Shown here piece by piece: positions 17,266 to 25,895 of a stretch of 45,372 nucleotides of DNA (positions are counted from its first letter, which is position 1; every line of letters starts with the position of its first letter). Both the position numbers and the translations under genes were made by a program. A model generated the notes under the pieces. The model worked only from the letters and a program-made list of their open reading frames with translations. It was not told where the DNA came from and did no database searches. This DNA is from Acetanaerobacterium elongatum. GTDB taxonomy: Bacteria; Bacillota; Clostridia; Oscillospirales; Ruminococcaceae. The stretch is taken from positions 1 through 45,372 of the forward strand of contig NZ_FNID01000024.1 in the NCBI RefSeq assembly GCF_900103835.1. Reading direction: 5' to 3'.

Positions 17266-18138
17266 TCAGTTATCTTCCTTTATAGGCTTAAAGCCCTCTC
17301 CCCGCACCTCACTGGTACTGGTGACAATTACAAATGATTTGGGGTCAATGCTGTGGGCCAGCTGCTTGAGCTTAACATACTCGGAATTACGCACCGCACA
17401 CATTACGACGTTTTGCTGCTTGCCGGAGTAGCCCCCCGCGGCCTTCAGCAGGGTTACGCCACGATCAAGGTCGTGTATAATCCGCTGCGAAATCTCATCA
17501 CTCTTCTCTGAAATTACCAGCACCAGCTTGCCGATATCCAGCCCGTAGAGCAGTGCGTCGATAACCCTTGCGGTTGTAAACATCGCAATAATCGCGTAAA
17601 GTGCGGAATCAATGCTCTTATACACAATCGTCGAAGCTGAGATAATAATCAGGTCGATGATGAAGATGATTCGGCCCATCTGCAGGTAGGGGTGCTTTTG
17701 CAGCAGCAGCTTGGTTACGATGTCGGTACCGCCGGTGGTGGAGCCGCCCATAAACACAATGGCAAGGCCCGCCCCCATTACAACACCGCCGAACAGCGAG
17801 GCTAATAGGGTGTTGCCCGTATAAACCGGCAGCTTCACCACTACATAATCCAAGAAAAAGGTGAGGATGGCGACCGAGATGAGGGTACGCACGGTAAACC
17901 TGCGCCCCAGAAATTTTAAGCCAATCAGCAGCAGCGGGATGTTAATGAGCAGCACTAAGATGCCGATAGGGATACCCGTAAGGTAATTGATAATGATTGA
18001 GATACCCGTTACGCCGCCGGGCGCGATATGGTGCGCAGAGGTAAAGCAGTGAACCCCCGCAGCGTAGAGAAAGGCTCCTGCAATATCATAGCTCAGCCAT
18101 CTAATGGTACCCATAACGGAACCCTTTCGATTCTCCAT
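17266..18138 (-). CDS. YitT-family membrane protein (DUF161 + DUF2179)
   Basis: A 290-residue protein. It has five or six membrane segments (about 10-175) with the family signatures APGGVTGISII and FMGGSTTGGTDI, and a soluble C-terminal DUF2179 domain (about 220-285; VTLLKAAGGYSGKQQNVVMCAV and SIDPKSFVIVT). The role of the family is not established; membrane transport has been proposed. Two starts are possible: ATG 18138 (AAAGGATGGG upstream) and ATG 18114 (MGTIRWL), which has GAAAGGG at seven bases. A promoter is visible at 18177-18205. Monocistronic. Confidence 0.88.
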   Translation of the reverse strand: MENRKGSVMGTIRWLSYDIAGAFLYAAGVHCFTSAHHIAPGGVTGISIIINYLTGIPIGILVLLINIPLLLIGLKFLGRRFTVRTLISVAILTFFLDYVVVKLPVYTGNTLLASLFGGVVMGAGLAIVFMGGSTTGGTDIVTKLLLQKHPYLQMGRIIFIIDLIIISASTIVYKSIDSALYAIIAMFTTARVIDALLYGLDIGKLVLVISEKSDEISQRIIHDLDRGVTLLKAAGGYSGKQQNVVMCAVRNSEYVKLKQLAHSIDPKSFVIVTSTSEVRGEGFKPIKEDN

Positions 18139-18176
18139 GTTGTCCCATCCTTTCAGCGTTTAAAAACTCTATTCAT

Positions 18177-18205
18177 ATTATGAACCCGCAGAGCAGGATT
18201 ATCAA
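18177..18205 (-). promoter_or_regulatory. Promoter of the YitT-like gene
   Basis: On the minus strand: TTGATA (18205-18200), a 17-base spacer and CATAAT (18182-18177), about 40 bases before the start codon. Confidence 0.6.
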
Positions 18206-18592
18206 GCATGGGTTCTATGGTGTGGGTGTTTAAACAGAATTCTCTGTTTTTGTTCACAACGATTTAACAAACAGGCCCTAGTGACATTTTGTGATTTTAT
18301 AGTAGAATAGAGGATGAAGGATCGGTTAGTCCTTTCCCCATGCCAAGCAGTAAGGCTATAATACTTATTTCCGATAAATTTGATATACTTTTTAATCATA
18401 TATATGTACATTGGGTAGGATATGCAGGCTATAGCATTTAATCATTTTTTCTAGGGCTTACATAATAAGGGCCTTGCGTGTTGCGTGCGAGTAAAAAATA
18501 CAAATTATTCGGGTTTATTAAAAATATATAGGCAATAAAATTGTTTGCAGGCTGCACTATATGGTTGTAGCGGCAAAGTAGGTGGTGCTACG
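18206..18592. other. Gene-free stretch before the ECF sigma gene
   Basis: AT-rich and without a convincing gene. The promoter of the sigma factor operon must lie here, but neither a SigA box pair nor a typical ECF-type AAC/CGT pair could be assigned with confidence. Confidence 0.35.
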
Positions 18593-19120
18593 ATGGAAAC
18601 AACCCTGTCACTGGTTGGGCTGGCGAAAAACGGTGATAAACAGGCGTTTGGCGACTTATATAACGAAATCTACAAAGACCTATATCGCTTTGCGTATTAT
18701 ACATTGGGAAACCGCGAGGATGCGGAGGATGCAGTGTCTGAAACCTTTTTGGAGGGATACAAGGGCCTGAAAAACCTGCGGGATGAGACATTGTTCAAGC
18801 CGTGGATGATGCGTATTCTCAGTATCCGCTGCAAGCGAAAGATTAAGCAGTATGTAACCACGAGGCAGAAGATTGACCCGGAGGATATCTCCGAGCATGT
18901 TATCAGCTTCGATTTGAATACCGATAACGACGAAAAGCTAGCACTTCTGGCGGCACTTTCTACCATCGATTATTCAGAGCGTACCATCCTGGTGCTGGCG
19001 GTGGTGGAAGGGTATAAAACGCGAGAGATTGCCGACATCTTGGGCTGTCCGCAGGGAACGGTATCCTCCAAACTTTACCGCACCCTTAAAAAACTGCGCG
19101 CCGAGCTGGAAAGGAAGTGA
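18593..19120 (+). CDS. ECF-type RNA polymerase sigma factor
   Basis: A 175-residue extracytoplasmic-function sigma factor. Region 2 spans about 18-85, with the conserved AEDAVSETFLEGYKGL and the WMMRILSIRCKRKIK stretch. Region 4 spans about 120-172, with SERTILVLAVVEGYKTREIADILGC and the HTH PQGTVSSKLYRTLKKLRAEL. The ATG at 18593 is preceded by AGGTGG at about seven bases; the frame continues upstream to 18545 without a site. Its stop lies six bases before the start of a membrane-anchored beta-propeller gene, so the two form an operon, and the second protein is the likely anti-sigma partner or sensor. Confidence 0.9.
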   Translation: METTLSLVGLAKNGDKQAFGDLYNEIYKDLYRFAYYTLGNREDAEDAVSETFLEGYKGLKNLRDETLFKPWMMRILSIRCKRKIKQYVTTRQKIDPEDISEHVISFDLNTDNDEKLALLAALSTIDYSERTILVLAVVEGYKTREIADILGCPQGTVSSKLYRTLKKLRAELERK

Positions 19121-19126
19121 TGAAGA

Positions 19127-21211
19127 ATGCCCCGTTATAACCCTGAAAAAGACATCGATTTTTTGCGGCAAAAAATGAACCGGTTAAACGAGGATATTCT
19201 TCCCTCAGCTCGTATTTCGCCCGAGATACTTGTGCAAAAGCTGGACGATGAGCAGCCCGCACCCGCGAACCGTAAGGTGTTCTTTACTCGCCGGCGGCTT
19301 GCTTTTGCCTTGTGCGCCGGTTTTGTGTGCTGCATCGCGCTGGTTTATGCTGCCCTGCAGCCGATGAAAATTGGGTTGCAGGGGGATGTCGCACCTTCAA
19401 CTGAAAAAAACGCACAGGCGATGGGTATTGCCCCTATCAAGGATGAGGCGATCTTAGAAGCGGCTCCGGCGGCAGATGCGGAAGCTTCCGAAGCGCTGGC
19501 AGCGGACGAGAGCTACCAGAGCGTTCGTACCGCGCTTGAACAAACGCAGATCGAGAACCAGGAGAAGGTGTATACTGCGGTAGACGGTATCCCCTCCGAG
19601 ACCTCCGACAAAAACCCCGACGAGCCCGAGGGATCCGGCGGGAAGGGCGGCGGCGGTGGCGGCGGAAGTGAAGCCGGATTTGCGGCGAAGGTCTCTGGCA
19701 GCAGCCGGTTGTCTGACAGTGCCGACGCGGATATCATTCAGGCAGACGATAGGTATATCTACTATACTACCGGCACCACGGTGAAGATAGCAGAGACCTC
19801 TCAGAACGGAAAGCTTACCCTTTCCTCCGAGATTGATGTCTCAAAGGAAGATCGGTATGTCATCGAGCTTTTTGTACAGGGTAATAATCTAACCCTGTTG
19901 TGCAATAACTATGCTTATATTGCTCCCGGGGCCTCTGAAGAGATTCAGTCGGTGGGTACCACTGTGGAGATGTATGACATCACCAATCGCCAAAGCCCGG
20001 TAAAAAAACGCGAGTATACGCAGGAGGGTGAATACCTCACTGCGAAAGTAAGCAGCGACACGCTGTACATGGTTTCGGTGCGCAGAACCTTTGAATACAG
20101 CGGGGTGCTGCCGGTTTGCAGCATCGTACCGTCTTATTACGACAGCGCGACGGGTATGGGCGGCGCTGCTCCGTTAAGCTCGAAGGACATTATCCTGCCG
20201 GAAGCCGCCGGTGACAACAGCTATGCAACGGTTACCGCCATGAAGCTGTATGACGCTTCGGCACCAGCCTCCACCAAGGCGGTTCTTGGGGGCGCTTGCA
20301 GCGCGTATATCGCGCCGGGCGGTGTCTATCTGATAAACTCCGCCATGCTTGCGGAGAATCAAACGGGCACCCGCATTACCAAGCTGGCCTATAACGGCAG
20401 TGAACATATCGGCATTACGGAAGCCAAGGTGGCGGGCCGGGTACCGGACGGTACGGCTATGGACGAATCGGACGGAACGCTTCGAATGGTCACCACCTCG
20501 CAGAATCAGCAAGGAAAGAACGCCGTTAACCTTTATGTGTTTGGCAGAGATCTTTCTATAGCCGGCAGCACGCAAGCCCCGAATGACCAGACGGTGTATG
20601 CCGCACGCTTTTATGGCGGCACGGCTTATGTCTCTGCCTACGGAGAGCAAGACCCGCTGCTGGTATTCGACCTTTCCGATGCCCTGCACCCCAAGCTGTT
20701 AGGAGATGTAAAGGTAAAAGGCTTTTCAACCAGTCTGCACCCGGTGGGCGACCAGACGGTAGTGGGCCTTGGGTATCTTACCGCACTGGAGAACGGAGAA
20801 ACCGTGCGCAAGGGCCTGCAGCTTACCCTTTTTGATATCTCCGACAAACAGAAGCCCGTTGTTAAAAAGGCAATAACCCTTGGCCAGGACGGCAGCTATT
20901 CCGAAGCTGTTTTAAACCTTAAATCGTTATATTACAGCACGGAAAAACAGATGATTGGTTTTTCCGCTGTGATTACACGGCTTAAGGAGGGCTCAAACAT
21001 ACTTGAAACGGCGTTTTCCGGCTATTATCTTTACAGCCTGAAGGATAATTCTCTTGCCTTGCTCGGAAAGCTGCCCAATGCCTCGGAGCAGCCGGAGGAT
21101 GCGGTACACCGCGGTCTCTGTATAGGCAACTATCTTTACACCGCAAGCGACAAGCAGATATCAAGCTATGACCTCTCATCCTTTAATAAGGCAGATACCC
21201 TTAAGTGGTAA
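19127..21211 (+). CDS. Membrane-anchored beta-propeller protein, likely partner of the sigma factor
   Basis: A 694-residue protein. It has a cytoplasmic N-terminus (1-55, helical around DIDFLRQKMNRLNEDILP), one membrane segment (about 57-77), an acidic Ala-rich spacer, a Gly-rich linker (about 167-182) and a C-terminal domain (about 190-694) of repeated beta strands resembling the secreted beta-propeller family PF09826 (DIIQADDRYIYYTTG, TVYAARFYGGTAYVSAY, LVFDLSDALHPKLLGDVKV). The start is six bases after the sigma stop, with AAGGAAG upstream. By position and topology it is probably an anti-sigma factor with an outside sensor, although no zinc-finger anti-sigma motif is seen in the N-terminus, so this is inference. 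Confidence 0.8.
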   Translation: MPRYNPEKDIDFLRQKMNRLNEDILPSARISPEILVQKLDDEQPAPANRKVFFTRRRLAFALCAGFVCCIALVYAALQPMKIGLQGDVAPSTEKNAQAMGIAPIKDEAILEAAPAADAEASEALAADESYQSVRTALEQTQIENQEKVYTAVDGIPSETSDKNPDEPEGSGGKGGGGGGGSEAGFAAKVSGSSRLSDSADADIIQADDRYIYYTTGTTVKIAETSQNGKLTLSSEIDVSKEDRYVIELFVQGNNLTLLCNNYAYIAPGASEEIQSVGTTVEMYDITNRQSPVKKREYTQEGEYLTAKVSSDTLYMVSVRRTFEYSGVLPVCSIVPSYYDSATGMGGAAPLSSKDIILPEAAGDNSYATVTAMKLYDASAPASTKAVLGGACSAYIAPGGVYLINSAMLAENQTGTRITKLAYNGSEHIGITEAKVAGRVPDGTAMDESDGTLRMVTTSQNQQGKNAVNLYVFGRDLSIAGSTQAPNDQTVYAARFYGGTAYVSAYGEQDPLLVFDLSDALHPKLLGDVKVKGFSTSLHPVGDQTVVGLGYLTALENGETVRKGLQLTLFDISDKQKPVVKKAITLGQDGSYSEAVLNLKSLYYSTEKQMIGFSAVITRLKEGSNILETAFSGYYLYSLKDNSLALLGKLPNASEQPEDAVHRGLCIGNYLYTASDKQISSYDLSSFNKADTLKW

Positions 21212-21216
21212 AAATC

Positions 21217-21247
21217 AAACCGGGGCGGTGATACCGCTTCCGGTTTT
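21217..21247 (+). terminator. Terminator after the beta-propeller gene
   Basis: AAACCGG (21217-21223) pairs with CCGGTTT (21240-21246), with an inner GCGGT/ACCGC stem, followed by a T-rich tail. Confidence 0.75.
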
Positions 21248-21311
21248 CGTATGGGCCTATTGAAGATTGCTAGCTTTGCTTTTGACTGATTACAATAGCT
21301 ATAAATGTTGC

Positions 21312-21674
21312 CTAGCTGGTATAATCCTCAACAAGGGTTTTCAGCTCCTCCAGATTGTTAGCTGTAATACCTTGCTGCAGGGCGGCTTTATCGTAATCGC
21401 TCATCGTTTCCATGCTCACGTTAAAAACGTAAAGCGGTTCAGCCCCGCCGGTTTTAAAGATTGCCAGCTTCCCGTCATATTCACGCAGAATATACCCTTC
21501 CGATTCTTTGGGCGAGACACTGCTGCTTACAACCGTTAGCGGTACCGTTTCTGCCGCATCTGAGGTTACTTCATCGGCCAGCAGCACCTTGTTTTGCTGT
21601 GAGTATTCCGCGAAAATGGTTATCAGTGCCACGGTAGCAACAGCAGAGAAAACCCATCGTAACAGCTTAATCAC
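21312..21674 (-). CDS. BofC C-terminal-domain-like protein
   Basis: A 120-residue protein with one N-terminal membrane segment (about 6-24) and a small extracytoplasmic domain (about 58-120). The motifs YILREYDGKLAIFKTGG and LKTLVEDYTS are typical of Clostridia proteins annotated as having a BofC C-terminal domain. BofC in Bacillus is a forespore protein that restrains SpoIVB signalling; in Clostridia the role of these short versions is not known. The start is GTG at 21674 with GAGAGGG about nine bases upstream; the nearby ATG (21681) is out of frame. Single gene, convergent to the beta-propeller gene. Confidence 0.72.
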   Translation of the reverse strand: MIKLLRWVFSAVATVALITIFAEYSQQNKVLLADEVTSDAAETVPLTVVSSSVSPKESEGYILREYDGKLAIFKTGGAEPLYVFNVSMETMSDYDKAALQQGITANNLEELKTLVEDYTS

Positions 21675-21854
21675 GGCTCATTCCCTCTCTAATTTGACAA
21701 AGTGTAATAATCAATCGACAAATAACGAATTGTTTACACAAGTCTGTGTAGTCCTTCAATCTATTGTTGACGATACTTGGTATTGCTATACAGGAAAGCG
21801 TAAAAATTTTCACAGATTTTTCCGAAATATTCTTTAGTATTTAGCCCTATAATA

Positions 21855-21863
21855 TGATATAAT
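21855..21863 (+). promoter_or_regulatory. Extended -10 promoter element of the PBP gene
   Basis: TGATATAAT (21855-21863) is an extended -10 sequence about 80 bases before the PBP start; a second TATAAT lies at 21848-21853. No good -35 box is seen. Confidence 0.4.
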
Positions 21864-21941
21864 AATAAGTCGGGATGTGACATTACAAAGTATGGAAAAC
21901 ACATCCTCATATCAAATTATAAAAGGAGGCTGACTGCGGCT

Positions 21942-24203
21942 ATGGCATATGTATCTAATCCCAAAGGCCCAGCACCCACCCCCAAAGCGACAGGCAGCAC
22001 AAAAAAAGGTAAAACCACCTCGCCGGGTGTAGTAGCTATAAAAGGAACATTAGGGTTTATAGGCCGTATTATTGCCACTGTGTTTCTGGTATGTGTCATT
22101 ACGGGCTGCATTGTTGCAACGGTAATGTCGATTTATGTTTTACAGCTGGTGAACACCAACGACGTTATCGACCTGCGCAACTTTAAGCAAAACTATACCA
22201 GCATTATCTATGCTGAGAACCCCGAAACGGGTGAAACGTACGAGCTTCAACGCCTGATCGGTGGCGAAAACCGTATCTGGGTAGGTATTGATAAGATTCC
22301 GAAATATATGCAGCAGGCGGTAATCGCCATTGAGGACAAGCGCTTTGACAATAAGCTTGGCCCCGCGCATTCGGGCGTGGACTGGAGACGAACCCTTTAT
22401 GCAACAGTAAACTACTTTGTTAGCTTTTCTGCCCGTACGCAGGGTGGTTCCACCCTTACACAGCAGCTCATTAAGAACATTACAGGTGAGGACGAGGTGA
22501 GTATTCCGCGTAAGGTGCAGGAGATCTTCCGAGCTATAAACGTGGAGAAGGTATACTCTAAGGATGATATTCTGGAGGCATACCTGAATACCATTGCGCT
22601 TGGCAACAATACCAACGGCGTGCAGGCAGCCGCTAACCTGTATTTTAATAAAGATGTTCAGGATCTTACCCTGATGGAGTGCTGTGCGTTAGCGTCTATT
22701 ACGCAGAACCCCTCTAGGTACAATCCCTTTGCTCACCCCGAAAACAATAAGGAGCGCCGGGAGTATGTTTTACTGGAGATGCTCAATCAGGGGCGCATTA
22801 CCCAGCAGGAATATGATAATGCCCTTAAGGAGCCGATTACCTTTAAGAAGGAAGAGGCCATGCAGAAAAAGGGCTCTAAATGGAACTGGTTTGTTGAAAA
22901 CCTGATTGATGAGATTGTCAGTGACCTGATGACGAAAAAGGGCATGACCAAACAACAGGCCGAAGCCAAGCTGTTCAGCGGCGGATTGCGTATTTACACT
23001 ACAATGAACCCTATGATTCAGAAGATTCTTGATGAGAAATATACAAGTGACGAAACCTTTAAGGCGGTTACCAATAAGGAGCCGCCGCAGTCTGCGATGG
23101 CTATTATCGACCCGCACGGCAAGATATTGGGTATCGCGGGGCAGCGCGGCGAAAAGGTATCGGACCGTGGCTTTAACTACGCCACAATGGCAAAGCGCCA
23201 GCCCGGTTCCTCCATAAAGCCGATTGCCACCTATTCTCAGGCCATTGAGCTAGGTATCATTAATTACTCCTCGCCCATTGAAGATTCACCGATGAAAGAG
23301 GTGAAGAACGGTGAAGAGGTAATGTCGACATGGCCTAAAAACCACTACGCGGGATATAAAGAGAATATGACGGTGGTGCGCGCAATACAAAACTCTACCA
23401 ATACGGTTGCCGTAAAGGTGTTGGATATGCTCACGCCCCGCCGCGCCTTTGACTTCTTGAAGAATAAGCTGGGCATAACTACATTGATAGAGGCTCGAAA
23501 AAAAGAAGACGGTACAGTACTCACAGATGTTGGCCTTGCTCAGCTTGGCCTAGGAAGCCTTACCGAAGGTGTAACAGTGTTAGAAATGACGGGAGCCTAC
23601 CAGATATTCGCTAATGGTGGAACCTATACAAAGCCCTATTCCTATACGCAGGTGTTGGATGCCGCTACCGGTGAGGTGATTCTGGAGAACAAGGGTGACT
23701 CTAACCGCGTAATCAGTGACGAAACCGCTTATATCATGAACCGCCTGCTCTATCAGGTAGTAAACGGTGCTACCGAGGGTACCGGACTTGCCGCGAAGGT
23801 AAAGGGTGCCGAGGTGGTTGGTAAAACCGGTACCTCCGACGATAACTATAACCAGTGGTTTATCGGCTGTACTCCCAAATATGTTGCGGCTCTGTGGATC
23901 GGCTATGACCGAAACAAGGAGGTTACCTATAGTTCTTCCTACCCGCCCGTAAACGCATGGAAGCAGGTAATGCAGGAGGTTGTGAAGCTGGATAAAGACC
24001 CCGGTACCTTCCCCGTTTCCGATGGCGTGGTGCAGGAGGCCTATTGTGTGGAGACCGGTGAGCTTGCATCGCCGTACTGCCCGACAACCGCAATTGGTTA
24101 TTATAACAAGAATAACCTGCCCAATATCTGCACCAAACACCTCAACGGAGGAACCAGTACAACTGATCCGTTTGCTACAACAAGCAGCAATTTCTGGGAA
24201 TAA
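21942..24203 (+). CDS. Class A penicillin-binding protein (PBP1A-type)
   Basis: Bifunctional peptidoglycan synthase, 753 residues. It has a short cytoplasmic Lys/Pro-rich N-terminus, a membrane segment (about 42-68), a GT51 glycosyltransferase domain (about 95-280; catalytic Glu131 in IAIEDKRF, and GGSTLTQQL at 168-176) and a transpeptidase domain (about 385-660; Ser423 in PGSSIKP, S485-T-N487, K628-T-G-T631). The C-terminal part has a Cys-containing segment (CVETGELASPYCP and PNICTKH), as in many Clostridia PBP1A proteins. The GGAGG site is 12 bases before the ATG, a little far. Extracytoplasmic wall polymerisation and cross-linking. It stands alone between its promoter and a strong terminator. 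Confidence 0.95.
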   Translation: MAYVSNPKGPAPTPKATGSTKKGKTTSPGVVAIKGTLGFIGRIIATVFLVCVITGCIVATVMSIYVLQLVNTNDVIDLRNFKQNYTSIIYAENPETGETYELQRLIGGENRIWVGIDKIPKYMQQAVIAIEDKRFDNKLGPAHSGVDWRRTLYATVNYFVSFSARTQGGSTLTQQLIKNITGEDEVSIPRKVQEIFRAINVEKVYSKDDILEAYLNTIALGNNTNGVQAAANLYFNKDVQDLTLMECCALASITQNPSRYNPFAHPENNKERREYVLLEMLNQGRITQQEYDNALKEPITFKKEEAMQKKGSKWNWFVENLIDEIVSDLMTKKGMTKQQAEAKLFSGGLRIYTTMNPMIQKILDEKYTSDETFKAVTNKEPPQSAMAIIDPHGKILGIAGQRGEKVSDRGFNYATMAKRQPGSSIKPIATYSQAIELGIINYSSPIEDSPMKEVKNGEEVMSTWPKNHYAGYKENMTVVRAIQNSTNTVAVKVLDMLTPRRAFDFLKNKLGITTLIEARKKEDGTVLTDVGLAQLGLGSLTEGVTVLEMTGAYQIFANGGTYTKPYSYTQVLDAATGEVILENKGDSNRVISDETAYIMNRLLYQVVNGATEGTGLAAKVKGAEVVGKTGTSDDNYNQWFIGCTPKYVAALWIGYDRNKEVTYSSSYPPVNAWKQVMQEVVKLDKDPGTFPVSDGVVQEAYCVETGELASPYCPTTAIGYYNKNNLPNICTKHLNGGTSTTDPFATTSSNFWE

Positions 24204-24218
24204 GTTTTAACAGCTATG

Positions 24219-24254
24219 AAGCAGCCGCAGAACAGAATCTGCGGCTGCTTTTAT
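24219..24254 (+). terminator. Terminator after the PBP gene
   Basis: AAGCAGCCGCAGA (24219-24231) pairs with TCTGCGGCTGCTT (24238-24250), loop ACAGAA, followed by TTTTA. Confidence 0.9.
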
Positions 24255-24522
24255 GTTTGGGTAAATTCTTCTCGGTTAACATAATTCTCAATACAAATGA
24301 AGTATCGTTTTCATTTTGAGGGCTAGTCTGGCGGGAGAGTAATCGTTTTGCTCCAGCTGTACCCAAATTGCGGACGAAATAGTTACAAAGTGTAACAAAT
24401 TTAAAGGAGTGTTCTTCCAAGGATATAATATACAGCAGAATATCACAATATTTTTTGGTTATTAGTGCACTATGCATATAAATAGATTACAAATTAGTTA
24501 CACAATGATGTCAAAATAGGTA
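24255..24522. other. Gene-free stretch before the sorting-signal protein gene
   Basis: No gene. The one clear motif is a short palindrome GTTACA-AAG-TGTAAC at 24382-24396, which may be a regulator site. The promoter of the next gene follows at 24523. Confidence 0.4.
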
Positions 24523-24551
24523 TTGTCAAAGACGGCTACTCACGGTATAAT
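24523..24551 (+). promoter_or_regulatory. Strong promoter of the NPNTG surface protein gene
   Basis: TTGTCA (24523-24528), a 17-base spacer and a perfect TATAAT (24546-24551). The leader of about 105 bases contains two small GC hairpins (GCAAGC/GCTTGC and the palindrome CCTGCTGCAGG) and ends in AAGGAGG. Good promoter, structured leader and a strong ribosome site suggest high expression. Confidence 0.75.
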
Positions 24552-24662
24552 AATGCCAGAGCAACAGCAAAGACGTCCGGGACAGAGAGCAAGCGACAAG
24601 CTTGCACTCGATAACGGAACCTGCTGCAGGAGAGCTCGAAACATTTTCAAGGAGGAAACAAC

Positions 24663-25709
24663 ATGAAAAAACTTATTGCAATCGTACTTACTCTGACATT
24701 TGTACTGAGCTTGGCAACCATCGTTTCAGCCGCCGACATCAGTGGTGAAATTATCGGCACTGTTCCCGGCACTTCCACCTTCCCCACCGCATTGCAGTTT
24801 ACCGATGAACCCGTTAACGTGGACCTTGCACCCGGTGGCAACTTTGACACTTGGAACGGCGGCGAGAGCCTCAGCGTAGCCTCTTCCGATACCAACAAGC
24901 TTACCGTAAGCTACAAGAAGACCACCGCAACTGACGGTTCAGTAGTTTACTCCGTAAAGCTGTCCCCCGTTAAGACCATCACTGCCGAAGAGCATGACGT
25001 TAAGGTTACCATTGTAATTGCTCAGGTTAAGAGCACCGGCGATCGTGTAAAGGGTACCGTAGAGAAAACCATCACCATGTTCAACGAAAGACAGGATGAT
25101 ACCGACCTTATCCCTCAGGCTGATGATACCTACAAAATGATTGCTTCCAGCCCCGTTATCGATGCCTCCGTATTCGCGAAGGTAGCCGAGAGCCAGCAGA
25201 AGCTGAGCATCAACTACCCCTCTTACAGCGTAGTATTCTCCAAGGTTGCCAACCAGGATACCTCCCTCTACCTTGCAGCTACCACCACCGTGCCGGATTA
25301 TATCACTAAGATTGCAAACGGCAAGGACGTTAAGTACATCAACTTCCCCGGCAGCCCCTACTTAAAGGACAACGCAAAGATCTCTGTTAACTTCAATAAT
25401 GACTGGCAGAACGAAAACGGCACCACCGCTTATGTTTATGCCGTAAAAAACAGCGTTCTTGTAGGCGAGCCGATTGTAGCTACCATTGAAAACGGCGCAG
25501 TAGTTTTCGAGACCAAGGGTCGTCTCGGCGAGTATGCAATCTTTGCGACCAAGATGGCTTCCATTCCCGATGCAGCTAACACCAGCTCCACCCCCGCTAC
25601 CGCAAACCCCAATACCGGTGATTCTTCCTCGATTGTAATCGCTATGGTTCTTGCAACCCTTGCACTGGCCGGCGCAGGCTTCGTGGCAGTTAAAAAGGCC
25701 AGCAAGTAA
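24663..25709 (+). CDS. Secreted protein with NPNTG sorting signal (putative sortase substrate)
   Basis: A 348-residue exported protein: signal peptide about 1-23 (cleavage near VSA-AD), a mostly beta-strand extracellular region (24-300), a Thr/Ala/Pro-rich stretch, then a C-terminal sorting signal. The signal is NPNTG at 315-319 followed by Asp, a hydrophobic segment (about 324-342) and the basic tail KKASK. This three-part layout is what class B sortases recognise (NPxT[G/N]-like), so the protein should be linked to the cell wall by one of the sortases encoded at 8.5-13 kb. AAGGAGG precedes the ATG. The extracellular domain was not recognised; residues about 24-150 look like a cohesin-type or Ig-like beta fold, but that is a guess. 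Confidence 0.8.
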   Translation: MKKLIAIVLTLTFVLSLATIVSAADISGEIIGTVPGTSTFPTALQFTDEPVNVDLAPGGNFDTWNGGESLSVASSDTNKLTVSYKKTTATDGSVVYSVKLSPVKTITAEEHDVKVTIVIAQVKSTGDRVKGTVEKTITMFNERQDDTDLIPQADDTYKMIASSPVIDASVFAKVAESQQKLSINYPSYSVVFSKVANQDTSLYLAATTTVPDYITKIANGKDVKYINFPGSPYLKDNAKISVNFNNDWQNENGTTAYVYAVKNSVLVGEPIVATIENGAVVFETKGRLGEYAIFATKMASIPDAANTSSTPATANPNTGDSSSIVIAMVLATLALAGAGFVAVKKASK

Positions 25710-25743
25710 TTTATTTACCCTTAGTTTCTAACTTCTAACCACA

Positions 25744-25780
25744 AGCAAACAGCCATCGGCTCTGCCGATGGCTGTTTGCT
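25744..25780 (+). terminator. Terminator after the surface protein gene
   Basis: A 17-bp perfect stem: AGCAAACAGCCATCGGC (25744-25760) with GCCGATGGCTGTTTGCT (25764-25780), loop TCT, followed by TTAG. The first of several hairpins between two convergent genes. Confidence 0.85.
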
Positions 25781-25782
25781 TT

Positions 25783-25851
25783 AGCCTGTGAAAAAGTCCG
25801 GCTGCGACTGGGTTTTTTTTACAGGCTGGAACCACTCACCCACGAGTGGTT
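25783..25851. repeat. Two further hairpins between convergent genes
   Basis: AGCCTGT (25783-25789) pairs with ACAGGCT (25821-25827), with inner A5/T8 and AGTC/GACT pairing. AACCACTC (25830-25837) pairs with GAGTGGTT (25844-25851). Both resemble terminators, so the gap between 25744 and 25888 holds four hairpins in a row. Confidence 0.6.
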
Positions 25852-25861
25852 TTCTAAACAA

Positions 25862-25888
25862 AAACCGAAGCCTGCATCGCTTCGGTTT
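25862..25888 (-). terminator. Terminator of the minus-strand membrane protein gene
   Basis: AAACCGAAGC (25862-25871) pairs with GCTTCGGTTT (25879-25888). On the minus strand it is followed by TTTTTGTTT. Confidence 0.85.
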
Positions 25889-25895
25889 AATATAA

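Noticed and set aside
18202-18411. A 69-codon minus-strand frame
   Set aside because: It overlaps the promoter of the YitT-like gene and lacks a ribosome site or motif.
24214-24477. An 87-codon minus-strand frame
   Set aside because: It spans the PBP terminator and has no recognisable motif or good start.
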